Origin: SYOC01 sp964441775
Lineage (GTDB): Bacteria > Desulfobacterota > Binatia > Bin18
Assembly (NCBI GenBank): GCA_964441775.1
Contig: CAYTVL010000026.1
Location: 1-64,000 of the forward strand
Direction: 5' to 3'
Length of the DNA stretch: 64,000 bases
The notes beneath the pieces were generated by a model. The model saw nothing but the letters and a program-made list of their open reading frames with translations. It made no database searches and was not told the DNA's origin. Below, piece by piece: positions 23,737 through 32,128 of this stretch. Both the position numbers and the translations under genes were made by a program. The stretch's first letter is position 1, and every line of letters begins with the position of its first letter.

Positions 23737-25548
23737 TTATATTGGTGATTCCGCTACTGGATATAACTGCATTGCGTTTGCCCACTGCTGGAGTTGCTTC
23801 ACGCGTCCGCTTTCATCTTGTACGATAGTGACCGGTCGTCCACGAGCATCAAGCACCACGCCAACCACGCCCCCTTTGATGCTTCCTGTCACTTTTTTCC
23901 CATTCCCGGCCCCAAAGTCAAACCCCTTGGCCGGGGTGCACTCAAGCTGTGCTTCATGAAGCGCTTCGAGCGGAATGAGGAGTAGATCGCCAACTGTCAA
24001 CGAGCCTTCCAGAATACGTTCATCAGGAAGCACCAAGCGATAGGTAAAGCACGGGGCCCCAGGCTTGCCGGTTCCTTGCGGGGCAACACAGGTTCCCAAA
24101 GGCACTAAGCAATCTTTGGTAAACACCTCTGTGGCGGCTTGCTCGTGCACGGTGGAGAGCACGCCCAAATGCGGCATCATAAAAATGCTGTCCACGGCCA
24201 ATTGAGTCATGCCTAGTGGGGCATAAGCGTCGATCAGCATGAGCATCGCCTGGGCGCGGCGCGGCGCATGCGAGAGAATGCCGCCGCTGCCAATAATCAA
24301 GTCGAGTGTGAACATGTCGATGAGGCTCTGCCCCGACGCGGTCTGCGTAAAAGCGTCCGCTACCGAGCGCTCTTGCTGCACGCCTTTGAGACCTACCGCG
24401 AGTTGCTTATGTTGATCGAGAGCTAGCCGCAACGCCTCGCGGGCAATGGCCTGCTCGACTTGCAAATCGTTTACGGTCTGCGGGACGGTGGTGGGGCGGA
24501 TCATTTTATTTTTGACCTGATTGCCCAGGGCCTGTTCGTCAAACGCAAACGGAAGCCAGCGCCGAATGTTCTCCAGCCCCGCTTCGGCCACGACGTTCGA
24601 CACGCTGTAGCTCATGCCGAGATTCGCGCTGACGGTGCGATTAAAAATGTCTTGGAACACGGAAAAGACGTCGGTCGTGGCACCGCCAATATCCACGCCG
24701 ATGACATTGATGTTCTCACGCCGCGCCACGGTCTCAATGATCATACCCACCGCCGCTGGAGTGGGCAGAATCGGCGCCCCGGCCCACGAGATCAATTTTT
24801 TATAGCCTGGAGCCTGGGCCATGACATGTTCGAGGAACAAGTCATGAATCTTGTGGCGCGCAGGCATCAGATTCTCTTGCTCCAACACCGGGCGGATATT
24901 GTCAGTCACAGCTAGTGCGGTCTTTTCACCGAGAAGGTGCTGCACGTGTGGACGCGCGTCCTTGTTGCCCGCGTAGACAACCGGCAATTGATAGCCGCTG
25001 CCGAGACGGGGGCGTGGGTCCGCCGCCGCAATGTATTCCGCGATCTCCACCACGTGGGGAATCGTGCCGCCGTCAGTGCCGCCCGCCAGCAGAATCATAT
25101 CTGGACGGAGATGGCGGATACGTTCAATTTTCTCGTAGCTGGGACGACCATCGTTGGATGCGAGAGTGTCCATGACAATCGCCCCGGCCCCCAACGCACA
25201 CCGTTGCGCACTCTCGGCGCTCATGGACTTTACCACTCCCGCGACCATAATTTGCAGCCCGCCTCCTGCGCTACTGGTGGAAATGTAGATATCCACTCCA
25301 CGATCACCCTGCGCCGGGGTGATAATGCGTTCGCCATCGAGAATTTTACGGCCAGACAATTCCTCCACTTCTTGGATGGCGTTGAGCACGCCGCGAGTGA
25401 CATCTTCAAACGGTGCTTCAACCGTCGTGGGCGCTTCGCCACGATGGGTCTGGCGATATTCGTCTCCCAAGTGCTGAATCAGAATCGCCTTGGTCGTGGT
25501 GCTGCCACAGTCCGTGGCAAGAATGACGCGCAGGTGTTGAGAGTTCAT
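23737..25548 (-). CDS. glmL: GlmL/MutL-family ASKHA ATPase with C-terminal extension
   Basis: A 603-residue protein of the MutL/GlmL family, named after a protein encoded with glutamate mutase in clostridia. It has the actin-like ATPase motifs: phosphate-1 ATDCGSTTTKAIL (residues 11-23), adenosine loop LLAGGTDGG, phosphate-2 GVDIGGATTDVFSV, and IIGSGGILSHAP. About 130 extra residues follow (VPLGTCVAPQGTGKPGAPCF, GSIKGGVVGVVLDARGRPVT), making a beta-rich domain. No glmS or glmE genes are present. The surroundings are membrane proteins of unknown function, so a role in mutase repair is doubtful here; energising or assembling the membrane complex is an alternative. Confidence 0.85.
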   Translation of the reverse strand: MNSQHLRVILATDCGSTTTKAILIQHLGDEYRQTHRGEAPTTVEAPFEDVTRGVLNAIQEVEELSGRKILDGERIITPAQGDRGVDIYISTSSAGGGLQIMVAGVVKSMSAESAQRCALGAGAIVMDTLASNDGRPSYEKIERIRHLRPDMILLAGGTDGGTIPHVVEIAEYIAAADPRPRLGSGYQLPVVYAGNKDARPHVQHLLGEKTALAVTDNIRPVLEQENLMPARHKIHDLFLEHVMAQAPGYKKLISWAGAPILPTPAAVGMIIETVARRENINVIGVDIGGATTDVFSVFQDIFNRTVSANLGMSYSVSNVVAEAGLENIRRWLPFAFDEQALGNQVKNKMIRPTTVPQTVNDLQVEQAIAREALRLALDQHKQLAVGLKGVQQERSVADAFTQTASGQSLIDMFTLDLIIGSGGILSHAPRRAQAMLMLIDAYAPLGMTQLAVDSIFMMPHLGVLSTVHEQAATEVFTKDCLVPLGTCVAPQGTGKPGAPCFTYRLVLPDERILEGSLTVGDLLLIPLEALHEAQLECTPAKGFDFGAGNGKKVTGSIKGGVVGVVLDARGRPVTIVQDESGRVKQLQQWANAMQLYPVAESPI

Positions 25549-25562
25549 GCTGAGGAATGCTC

Positions 25563-25877
25563 TTATTCTTGCAGCAAAGCGATCAATTGGTCTACCGCCT
25601 CGCGCCGTTCAAGCAGAGTCGCAAGACGGTCCAGTTCCGTGGGGGCCACGACCACATCGAGAAATGGCTTGAGCCCGTGGACAACTTGGCCGCCAAGAAA
25701 ACTCAGCGGGCCGAGCGATTCAAGAAATAGCAGCGCTGGCGTCATCATGCCCCGCTGACTAATTACCGTCGCCATTTTCTGCAACAACGCAAGTTCTGCG
25801 GCGGAAAACGGTGCGTCAGTCGGCATTAGTGCGAACGCATGGGCGAATTCTTGCCGTAACTTGCGCCAAAGGTTCAC
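25563..25877 (-). CDS. Small protein upstream of glmL, unknown function
   Basis: A 104-residue protein with a GTG start, MNLWRKLRQEFAHAFALMPT. It is helical, with the loop LESLGPLSFLGGQVVHGLKPF and an end LATLLERREAVDQLIALLQE. No known family is recognised. It starts the cluster and ends 14 bases before the glmL start, so the two are probably co-translated. The spacing and direction, not the sequence, support it as a real gene. Confidence 0.65.
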   Translation of the reverse strand: MNLWRKLRQEFAHAFALMPTDAPFSAAELALLQKMATVISQRGMMTPALLFLESLGPLSFLGGQVVHGLKPFLDVVVAPTELDRLATLLERREAVDQLIALLQE

Positions 25878-25931
25878 GCGCTTTGTATGGCAGATTTGTG
25901 GGTGCGGAGCAATCGCCTATCGCTCGTCCGG

Positions 25932-26747
25932 TTACGCATCTTCATACTTGGGCTCGCGTTTCTCCAAAAAGGCGGCAATGCCTTCCATCACGTCTTTCGT
26001 GCGCGTCGTCAGGATCTGATTGCGATCCTCCATAGCAATAGCAGCTTCAAGCGTAGGAGCGTCCACCGAGTAGCGGAGACATTCCTTGGTCAGACGCACG
26101 CCGAGAGGCGAGTTGCGCAAAATTTTCCGGGCCATCTCTTCCGCCGCGCGGTCGAGTTCGGCTTCCGGCACGACGCGGGACACCAGTCCAGTCGCCAGCG
26201 CGCGCGGGGCGTCAATGAAATCGCCAGTGAGCATGAGTTCAGAGGCGACAGAAGAGCCGACAATACGTGGAAGAAAATAGCTCACGCCCACATCACAAGC
26301 TGATAGCCCGATGCGAATAAACGCCGCGTTCATGCGCGCGGTCTCACTCGCAATACGGACATCACTGGCGAGCGCTAGGGCAAAGCCGCCGCCCGCCGCC
26401 GCACCGTTCACTGCGGCGATAAAGGGTTGCGGTGCACGATGAATCTTGATCGCCAGTTCGGCAATGCGACGTTGATCGCGCAGCCCCTCGGCAACGGACT
26501 CACGCCCGCTCGCGGCGCTCGCGCCCGCGCTGGTCTCCTTGAGGTCGAGCCCCGCGCAGAAAGCGCGCCCCGCGCCGCGCAGAATAACCACGCGAATGCT
26601 CTGGTCATCGTGCAGCATGTTGAGTACGTCGTGCAGATCGCTCACCAGTTGTTGACTCAGTGCGTTCAGCGCCTTGGGTCGATTGAGGATGAGCCAGAGC
26701 AAACCGCCATCGCGGCGCAGGTCGAGCGTATCGTAGGATTGGTTCAT
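25932..26747 (-). CDS. Enoyl-CoA hydratase/isomerase (crotonase) family protein
   Basis: A 271-residue crotonase. The oxyanion-hole segments are GAGRAFCAGLDLKE at about 59-72 and NGAAAGGGFALALASDVRIA at about 113-132. The catalytic-Glu region reads AAFIRIGLSACDVG, where one expects a Glu near the first Gly of the second half, so the exact reaction (hydration, isomerisation or hydrolysis) is not certain. AGGAGGT lies five bases before the ATG. It precedes the unknown cluster on the same strand with a 54-base gap and may share its transcript. Confidence 0.88.
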   Translation of the reverse strand: MNQSYDTLDLRRDGGLLWLILNRPKALNALSQQLVSDLHDVLNMLHDDQSIRVVILRGAGRAFCAGLDLKETSAGASAASGRESVAEGLRDQRRIAELAIKIHRAPQPFIAAVNGAAAGGGFALALASDVRIASETARMNAAFIRIGLSACDVGVSYFLPRIVGSSVASELMLTGDFIDAPRALATGLVSRVVPEAELDRAAEEMARKILRNSPLGVRLTKECLRYSVDAPTLEAAIAMEDRNQILTTRTKDVMEGIAAFLEKREPKYEDA

Positions 26748-26963
26748 GCTACCTCCTTCAGAGTTCAGGTAAGACCATTACCCTGTTCGAGGAGCACGAT
26801 GCAAGCTGGTTCCAGGCATGGATAGGCAACTCCTGGAATCTGTATGAACAGCGAATACATAGCCCGCTCCACCATTGCCGAGCTCTCGCGCAATCGCCAT
26901 AATGCCCTCGTGTCGGCATTCATGGACGTCGACACGGAAATTTCCAACAGGAGCGCTCCACCA

Positions 26964-28097
26964 ATGGACAATACAGAAAATCAGCCTCATTTACCTGGAA
27001 TGAGTTCCCCGAAGAAGAAGTCTTTTGTCGTGTCGGCGGACTGTCATGTCCACGAGCCTTTGGATTTATGGGAACGGCGGATTGCCCCGAAGTTTCGCCA
27101 TCGTATTCCTCGCCTCGAAACCGACGAGAACGGGAAACGCTGGTTGGTGGTGGAAGGGATGCGCCGCACGCGCGTGCGCGACGTCGCCTTTGAGGGGGAA
27201 GATCTTGAACGCGCTCAAGCTGGCCGCGCCGATCTTGATATTCGCATACGAGACCTGGAGCGTGATGGGATCGACGCCGAAGTCATTTATCCGAATCGTG
27301 GGCTCATGATGTGGGCCTCGCCTGATGCCGCGCACCAGACGGCGATGTGTAAGGTCTGGAACGACTGGGCCATCGAGGCGTTTGCGCCCCAGCGCCACCG
27401 TTGTGCTCCGTCGGCGGCGATCGCACCGAAAGATATCGAGACCGCCATCGCCGAAGTCCAACGAGTAGCCAAGCTGGGGTACCGCACGGTGTTTCTGCCG
27501 GTGCAGGTCCCGGAGCAGCCGTACAACTCGCCTGTGTACAATCCGCTGTGGGCGGCGATTCAAGACACCGGGCTGCCGATTAGTTTTCACATTGGCACGG
27601 GGAAAGACCCACGGACCGCAAGCGGAGACGGCGGCGCGATCATTAATTATGTTTGGCACGCGGTGGCGCCGGCGATTGAACCGATTGTGCAACTCTGCTC
27701 CTCTGGGGTGTGCGAGCGGTTTCCGAAGCTGCGCTTTGGCACGGTTGAGGCTGGCATTGGTTGGTTGGCCTGGACGTTAGCCGCAATGGATGAAGGATAC
27801 ACGAAACATCACTTCTGGGTGTCGCCGAAGTTGTCCATGCTGCCAAGCGAGTATTTTCGTCGCCAAGGGTTCGCCACCTTTCAAGAGGATCAGATTGGCT
27901 TGGAAAATCGAAAGTGGATCGGCGTCGAGAATCTCCTCTGGGGCGATGATTATCCCCATCACGAAGGCACCTGGCCGAGATCGGCGGAAGTCATTGAACG
28001 CACGATGCATGATCTCACCGAAGACGAGCGACGCAAGGTCTTGGGACTGAACGCGGCGAAACTCTATGGTTTCGATATCCCCGCAGAGAAAGCATGA
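26964..28097 (+). CDS. Amidohydrolase-2 family (metal-dependent TIM-barrel) hydrolase/decarboxylase
   Basis: A 377-residue enzyme of the ACMSD-like amidohydrolase-2 family. Metal-site segments: SADCHVHEPLDLW near the start, PISFHIGTG for the strand-5 His, and LLWGDDYPHHEGTWPRSAE for the catalytic Asp. Such enzymes hydrolyse or decarboxylate cyclic and aromatic substrates. ATG 26964 has AGGAG ten bases upstream; ATG 26844 is also in frame but adds 40 residues before the domain. The last four bases overlap the start of the 106-residue gene. Confidence 0.87.
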   Translation: MDNTENQPHLPGMSSPKKKSFVVSADCHVHEPLDLWERRIAPKFRHRIPRLETDENGKRWLVVEGMRRTRVRDVAFEGEDLERAQAGRADLDIRIRDLERDGIDAEVIYPNRGLMMWASPDAAHQTAMCKVWNDWAIEAFAPQRHRCAPSAAIAPKDIETAIAEVQRVAKLGYRTVFLPVQVPEQPYNSPVYNPLWAAIQDTGLPISFHIGTGKDPRTASGDGGAIINYVWHAVAPAIEPIVQLCSSGVCERFPKLRFGTVEAGIGWLAWTLAAMDEGYTKHHFWVSPKLSMLPSEYFRRQGFATFQEDQIGLENRKWIGVENLLWGDDYPHHEGTWPRSAEVIERTMHDLTEDERRKVLGLNAAKLYGFDIPAEKA

Positions 28098-28414
28098 GTA
28101 TGGTCAAACAACTCACTATCGATTGGGGAGAAGCGGACAAACAGCCACAGGACCGGAAGCGCTGGATGGGAAGCTGGGTCGTGGCCCGCGACGGAGAAGA
28201 AGGCGATTATTTTTACGAAGGTCCTGGGGGCCAAGTCACCACGCATCCGGTCCCGCCAGAAGCTATTGGTGTTCGTCTGCGCTGGTGGCCGTCGGAGAAT
28301 GAAGGGATTGGACAAACGCAAGTGGGCGCGATGGCCAATTTGGTGGAGCCCTATTTTTTTTCCGAAGGAGCCCACGATACACTCACGGTTAACGCACTCA
28401 GTTTGGTGCGTTAG
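28094..28414 (+). CDS. Small acidic protein coupled to the amidohydrolase, unknown
   Basis: A 106-residue product, MSMVKQLTIDWGEADKQPQD followed by RKRWMGSWVVARDGEEGDYF and IGVRLRWWPSENEGIGQTQV. It is strand-rich with tryptophans and no known motif. The ATGA overlap with the preceding amidohydrolase gene is typical of translational coupling, so it may be an accessory subunit or binding partner. That role is inferred from position only. Confidence 0.6.
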   Translation: MSMVKQLTIDWGEADKQPQDRKRWMGSWVVARDGEEGDYFYEGPGGQVTTHPVPPEAIGVRLRWWPSENEGIGQTQVGAMANLVEPYFFSEGAHDTLTVNALSLVR

Positions 28415-28456
28415 GACTATGGGACAAAACTCCAACACTGGGCGTAAGGGCAGGGG

Positions 28457-28543
28457 GTCATTGCGAGCGCAGCGAAGCAATCTTGGCCCAGTTATTTCGG
28501 CACTTGCGAGATTGCTTCGTCGTCTGCGACTCCTCGCAATGAC
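28457..28543. repeat. Inverted-repeat element, GTCATTGCGAG family
   Basis: The element begins gtcattgcgagcgcagcgaa and ends with its complement, ...cctcgcaatgac, with agattgcttcg inside the right arm matching gaagcaatct inside the left one. It is about 87 bases long and has no coding capacity. Its sequence type matches a widespread palindromic repeat seen in many environmental genomes. It lies between the 106-residue gene and the second amidohydrolase. Confidence 0.8.
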
Positions 28544-28607
28544 AGGCTCTTCGACCTTCGTTTTTAGGTTTTGTCTCACAGTCCTTAGCATCACACTGCA
28601 AGACAAA

Positions 28608-28667
28608 CGGGAATCCAGGTTATTCTGTCTGGATTCCGGGTCTCGCGCTGCTCGCCCGGAATGACGA
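28608..28667. repeat. Second palindromic element, GGATTCC...CCGGAATGACG type
   Basis: A unit beginning cgggaatccaggttattctg and ending tcgcccggaatgacg, with ggattccgggtctcg in the middle, forms nested inverted repeats of ggattccgg/ccggaat. It follows the other element by 65 bases. This too is of a kind common in environmental genomes. Together the pair fills most of the 350-base gap between genes. Confidence 0.75.
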
Positions 28668-28767
28668 GCTGCCCCACGAATTGGCTGGCGAACAACGTCT
28701 TCTCTTTCTTCACACAATCCGCTACAAAAACAGGGAATTCCATACTGTTCAAAAAGGAGACTACCGC

Positions 28768-29916
28768 ATGATTCCTCCTGGCATCATTTCCGCCGACGGT
28801 CACGTTTGTGAGCCGCCGAACTGTTATGTGGACTATATTGATCCGAAATATCGCGACTCAGCCCCGCGAGTGGTCGCCCAGCCGGATGGCACGGACGCCT
28901 TTGTCGTGCCGGGTATGAAACGCCCGGTTGCGCTCGGCTTTATCGATGGGGCGGGCTTCAGCATTCGCGAACGCAACTCGCGCGCCAAAAGGATCAAATT
29001 CCCCGACATCCGTGAAGCCGCCTACAGTGGTAGGGCGCGGGTTCCCTATATGGACCAGGACGGGATCGCAGCCGAAATCATCTACGCATCGATTGGGATG
29101 GGTCTGTGCATGCACCGCGACCCCGAGTACAAAGACGCTTGCATGAAAGCCTATAATCGCTGGCTGCAGGAGATGTGTAGCGAAGCCCCGGACCGCGTCT
29201 TCGGGTTGGCGCAAACGGCTGTCTTAAGCGTAGATAGCGCCATTGAAGATTTCCGACGGGCGAAAGAGATGGACCTGGTGGGCATGATGATGCCAGGCCG
29301 ACCGATTCATGAAGACTACGACCATCCCGATTATAACGCGTTGTGGGACTGCGCCACTGACCTGAACCTGCCCATCTGCTTTCACATTCTCACGTCGCGG
29401 GAAGGCAGCATCAACATGCCCCATCGGGGACATGAGATGAACAATTTTCTCGGCATTATCCGGGCGGTGCAAGATGTTGTGGGGCTCATGGTCTTGGGCG
29501 GCGTCTTCGAGCGTCATCCCAAATTGAAACTGGTGTGCGCCGAGGGCGACGCCGGGTGGATGCCACACTACATGTATCGCATGGACCATGCGATCAAGTT
29601 CAATGCGGAGGACGGCGTCCTCAAAGGCTTGTCAAAGTTGCCCAGTGAATATATCAAGAGCAATGTCTGGATGACGTTCCAAGACGATCTCACCGCCTTC
29701 AATTCCTTGCATCAGATGCCGCACAAACAGCTCCTGTGGGCCAGTGACTTCCCCCACACAGATTCCACCTGGCCTCGGTCCCAGCAACTGTTGGCGGAGC
29801 ACACTGTGAATCTCACTGAGCAGCAACGGCAAGATATTATGCGTGAGAATACGGCCAAGCTCTTTTCTTTGCCGGCGGGCACCCAGTCCTGGCGCATGCA
29901 TGGGGCTCCGGCTTAA
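28768..29916 (+). CDS. Amidohydrolase-2 family enzyme, second copy
   Basis: A 382-residue paralogue of the enzyme at 26964-28097. Metal-site segments: ISADGHVCEPPNCY, PICFHILTS and LLWASDFPHTDSTWPRSQ. The His-x-His of the other copy is His-x-Cys here, which may change the metal or specificity, although this position varies in the family. AAGGAG lies eight bases before the ATG at 28768. The other in-frame ATG at 28681 lies within the repeat-bounded leader. The 175 bases after the stop contain only a hairpin. Confidence 0.88.
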   Translation: MIPPGIISADGHVCEPPNCYVDYIDPKYRDSAPRVVAQPDGTDAFVVPGMKRPVALGFIDGAGFSIRERNSRAKRIKFPDIREAAYSGRARVPYMDQDGIAAEIIYASIGMGLCMHRDPEYKDACMKAYNRWLQEMCSEAPDRVFGLAQTAVLSVDSAIEDFRRAKEMDLVGMMMPGRPIHEDYDHPDYNALWDCATDLNLPICFHILTSREGSINMPHRGHEMNNFLGIIRAVQDVVGLMVLGGVFERHPKLKLVCAEGDAGWMPHYMYRMDHAIKFNAEDGVLKGLSKLPSEYIKSNVWMTFQDDLTAFNSLHQMPHKQLLWASDFPHTDSTWPRSQQLLAEHTVNLTEQQRQDIMRENTAKLFSLPAGTQSWRMHGAPA

Positions 29917-29931
29917 CAGGCCGCTCTCAAT

Positions 29932-29958
29932 GAGCCCAGCGACTCCCTCGCTGGGCTC
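29932..29958. terminator. Perfect hairpin after the second amidohydrolase
   Basis: An 11-bp perfect stem GAGCCCAGCGA / TCGCTGGGCTC with a five-base loop starts 16 bases after the stop codon. The position suits a terminator, but no T-run follows. It may instead be one more copy of the palindromic repeats. Confidence 0.5.
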
Positions 29959-30091
29959 CACAGCACTACCCCAACGCTAGAGCATCCAGCATCTACTCCA
30001 AGCAAGCGTCAACCCAAAGAGAAGATTGATCGCTTGGCCATCGTCCTCGCTAGCGTCGACACGGACATCCACTCTATCACCGCCACACCCA

Positions 30092-30493
30092 TTACTTCTC
30101 TTGCAGAGATTGTAGATAATGGACAAGGGTCAGAATACGCTCCGTCGCTTTTGTTTCTGAGTCAAGACTCTTCCCTCCCTGCATGCTCAACAGCTCGCCC
30201 CAGATCGGCATGTCCGGTGTGCCATGTCCTTTCACCGGTTCGCGACCGTCAATAATTCGATACACTTCCCAGAAGGGGAATTTCCCGCCGTGTTGTTTCC
30301 TCAACTGGGTCAGATCTGGCGGTTTGTCCACTAAGAGATTGAGGTTCACCATAACGCCGTCGCCTTTGCCATTGAGGCCGTGGCAAATGGCGCAGTGTTG
30401 GCGAAATTCATATTTTCCAGACGCGACCACGTCGGCTTCCTGCGCAAAGCCAACCGTTGTCCACAACGTCACCACAAGCAAAGCCTTCATCAT
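30092..30493 (-). CDS. Small periplasmic cytochrome c (paralogue A)
   Basis: A 133-residue secreted monohaem cytochrome c. Signal peptide MMKALLVVTLWTTVGFAQEA; haem site CAICH with KGDGVM after it; then the paralogue-specific block FPFWEVYRIIDGREPVKGHG and the likely axial Met in TPDMPIWGE. It ends LVHYLQSLQEK. Two close relatives lie at 32129-32560 and 35388-35825. The ATG pair at 30493/30490 is chosen because the longer frame overlaps the CBS gene and places the signal peptide internally. Its role is probably electron transfer. Confidence 0.88.
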   Translation of the reverse strand: MMKALLVVTLWTTVGFAQEADVVASGKYEFRQHCAICHGLNGKGDGVMVNLNLLVDKPPDLTQLRKQHGGKFPFWEVYRIIDGREPVKGHGTPDMPIWGELLSMQGGKSLDSETKATERILTLVHYLQSLQEK

Positions 30494-30521
30494 TGTCGCC
30501 ACGTTCCATCGCTCCTCAGCG

Positions 30522-30923
30522 TCACTGGTCTCCGAAGATCGAGACAAACTCCGGCTCAATCATGCGACTGAGAATATCGGCGCGAGAGATCACACCGACG
30601 AGTTTGCCGTCACGAACCACCGGCACGCGAATGACATGATGTACGGTCATCTTGTTGATGACCGATTCAATCGGCTCGTCTTCTTCAACACACACTGCCG
30701 GCGTCCCCATGATTTCTTCGGCCTTGACCGTTTGGATATCTTTTCCATCTTGTACGGCTTTGAGCAGATCAAATTCAGTGACCACGCCAAGCACCCGGTT
30801 ACTTGGGTCAACGACCGGCAAGCCGCTGTACATACCGGAGAGTAATTGCAACGCCAGGTCACGGCCAATCGCTCGTGGCGTTGCAGCAGTCACTCGCTTG
30901 TTCATTACCTCACGCGCTTTCAT
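30522..30923 (-). CDS. Tandem CBS-domain protein
   Basis: A 133-residue protein of two CBS motifs and nothing else: MKAREVMNKRVTAATPRAIG and SGLPVVDPSNRVLGVVTEFD in the first, EIMGTPAVCVEEDEPIESVI and VIRVPVVRDGKLVGVISRAD in the second. CBS pairs bind adenine nucleotides and sense energy state. It is immediately upstream of, and on the same strand as, the cytochrome (28-base gap), so the two are likely co-transcribed. Confidence 0.9.
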   Translation of the reverse strand: MKAREVMNKRVTAATPRAIGRDLALQLLSGMYSGLPVVDPSNRVLGVVTEFDLLKAVQDGKDIQTVKAEEIMGTPAVCVEEDEPIESVINKMTVHHVIRVPVVRDGKLVGVISRADILSRMIEPEFVSIFGDQ

Positions 30924-31001
30924 GTGTACGTCTCCTCTTGAGATAGGCGTCAGATTTTCAAAATTCTCCTCTTACTTCCCCCCAAAATTTCTCCTTGCAG
31001 G

Positions 31002-31802
31002 TCACGAGTGTAGTGGAACAACTTCCCCCTCTCGCACGCGTACGGACGAGCCGTCGTCCAACGCGACCACAAGACAGCCTTCGTCGTCAAGATCCAAAGC
31101 CACACCTTCGACATGCATGTCTTCTTCTTTGACGCTGACGCGCCGACCGAGAAATGAACGTGCGCGCCACTGGTCGAGCACTACCGCTTTCCCCTTTTCC
31201 TGGAACGCGAAATAGTGCTGTTCGAGCCGCCCCAGCAGTTGCGCGGCAAACACATTCCGATCAACCTGCCGCCCCACAGCCTCAAACAAAGAGGTGGCTC
31301 CCGCTGCTGCTTCGCCAAAGACTCCATCCATGGTGGGCCGATCAATATTCAGATTGACGCCTATCCCGAGAATCACATGCTCAAGCTGACCCTCGTGCAG
31401 ACGAATCTCCGCCAACACGCCGGCGATTTTCTTGTCCACCACGAGGACATCGTTCGGCCACTTCACTTGCGCCTTCGCACCGTACAGTTCCAACGTCTCA
31501 GCAATGGCGATCGAACCAATCAGCGTGAAAAAGCGTGCGTCACTAAGAGTGATCTGGGGCTTGAAGAACACGGAAAGGTGCAGATTCACTCCCGGAGGGG
31601 AGATCCACGACTTGCCGAGCCGCCCTCGCCCGGCGCGCTGCGCCTCAGCCAAGACGACAGCGCCTTCTTCACATCCTTCTGCGATGAACCGCGCCAGCGC
31701 CGCGTTCGTGGAATCAACCTCCGCCCAGTATTGGATATTTTTTCCCACGAGGCGAGTCTGGAGGATCGGCATGATAGCTGCGATATTCACCGGCTGTTTC
31801 AT
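31002..31802 (-). CDS. birA: Biotin-[acetyl-CoA-carboxylase] ligase
   Basis: A 266-residue BirA-type ligase without the N-terminal HTH. Signatures: AQRAGRGRLGKSWISPPGVN (biotinyl-AMP loop), VKWPNDVLVVDKKIAGVLAE and HVILGIGVNLNI. The C-terminal SH3-like domain ends DDGSSVRVREGEVVPL. It activates biotin to biotinyl-AMP and transfers it to carboxyl carrier protein. GGAGGC lies five bases before ATG 31802; a longer frame to 31928 adds a hydrophobic segment without support. Lacking the HTH, it should not act as a repressor. Confidence 0.92.
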   Translation of the reverse strand: MKQPVNIAAIMPILQTRLVGKNIQYWAEVDSTNAALARFIAEGCEEGAVVLAEAQRAGRGRLGKSWISPPGVNLHLSVFFKPQITLSDARFFTLIGSIAIAETLELYGAKAQVKWPNDVLVVDKKIAGVLAEIRLHEGQLEHVILGIGVNLNIDRPTMDGVFGEAAAGATSLFEAVGRQVDRNVFAAQLLGRLEQHYFAFQEKGKAVVLDQWRARSFLGRRVSVKEEDMHVEGVALDLDDEGCLVVALDDGSSVRVREGEVVPLHS

Positions 31803-32128
31803 GAGGCCTCCTCTCTCTAGCAAACATCCTCTTAGCACAACGAATGCCGAGGCAATGGGCGTTGCACAGAAGAGACAAGCAGCGAGTGTAGACGCAGAGT
31901 TGCTGAGATAGAGCACGAGTCGACGCATCCGGAAAACAATCTCAATTTCTTATTCTCAGGAGAATCGCGGATAGCGTTTTGCATAGCTGAGAATTGCAGC
32001 ATGGGAAATGGAAACGCTGGTCAACACATGAGGGGTTCACGGCCTGGTCGGTATTTTGCTTCCTATTGTTTCTACGACGGTTGTCTTTTTTTACTTTGCA
32101 AAGAGCCTTGAGGGGAAAGGAGAAAGCT
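31803..32128. other. Intergenic region, divergent promoters expected
   Basis: About 325 bases between birA and the divergent cytochrome gene hold no ORF with coding character. The stretch is AT-rich around 31930-31990, where regulatory sites would be expected, but I see no clear sigma-70 pair or operator. Confidence 0.4.

Noticed and set aside
28681..28768. Longer start for the second amidohydrolase
   Set aside because: The extra 29 residues begin within the repeat-bounded leader, while ATG 28768 has a strong ribosome site and fits the family start.
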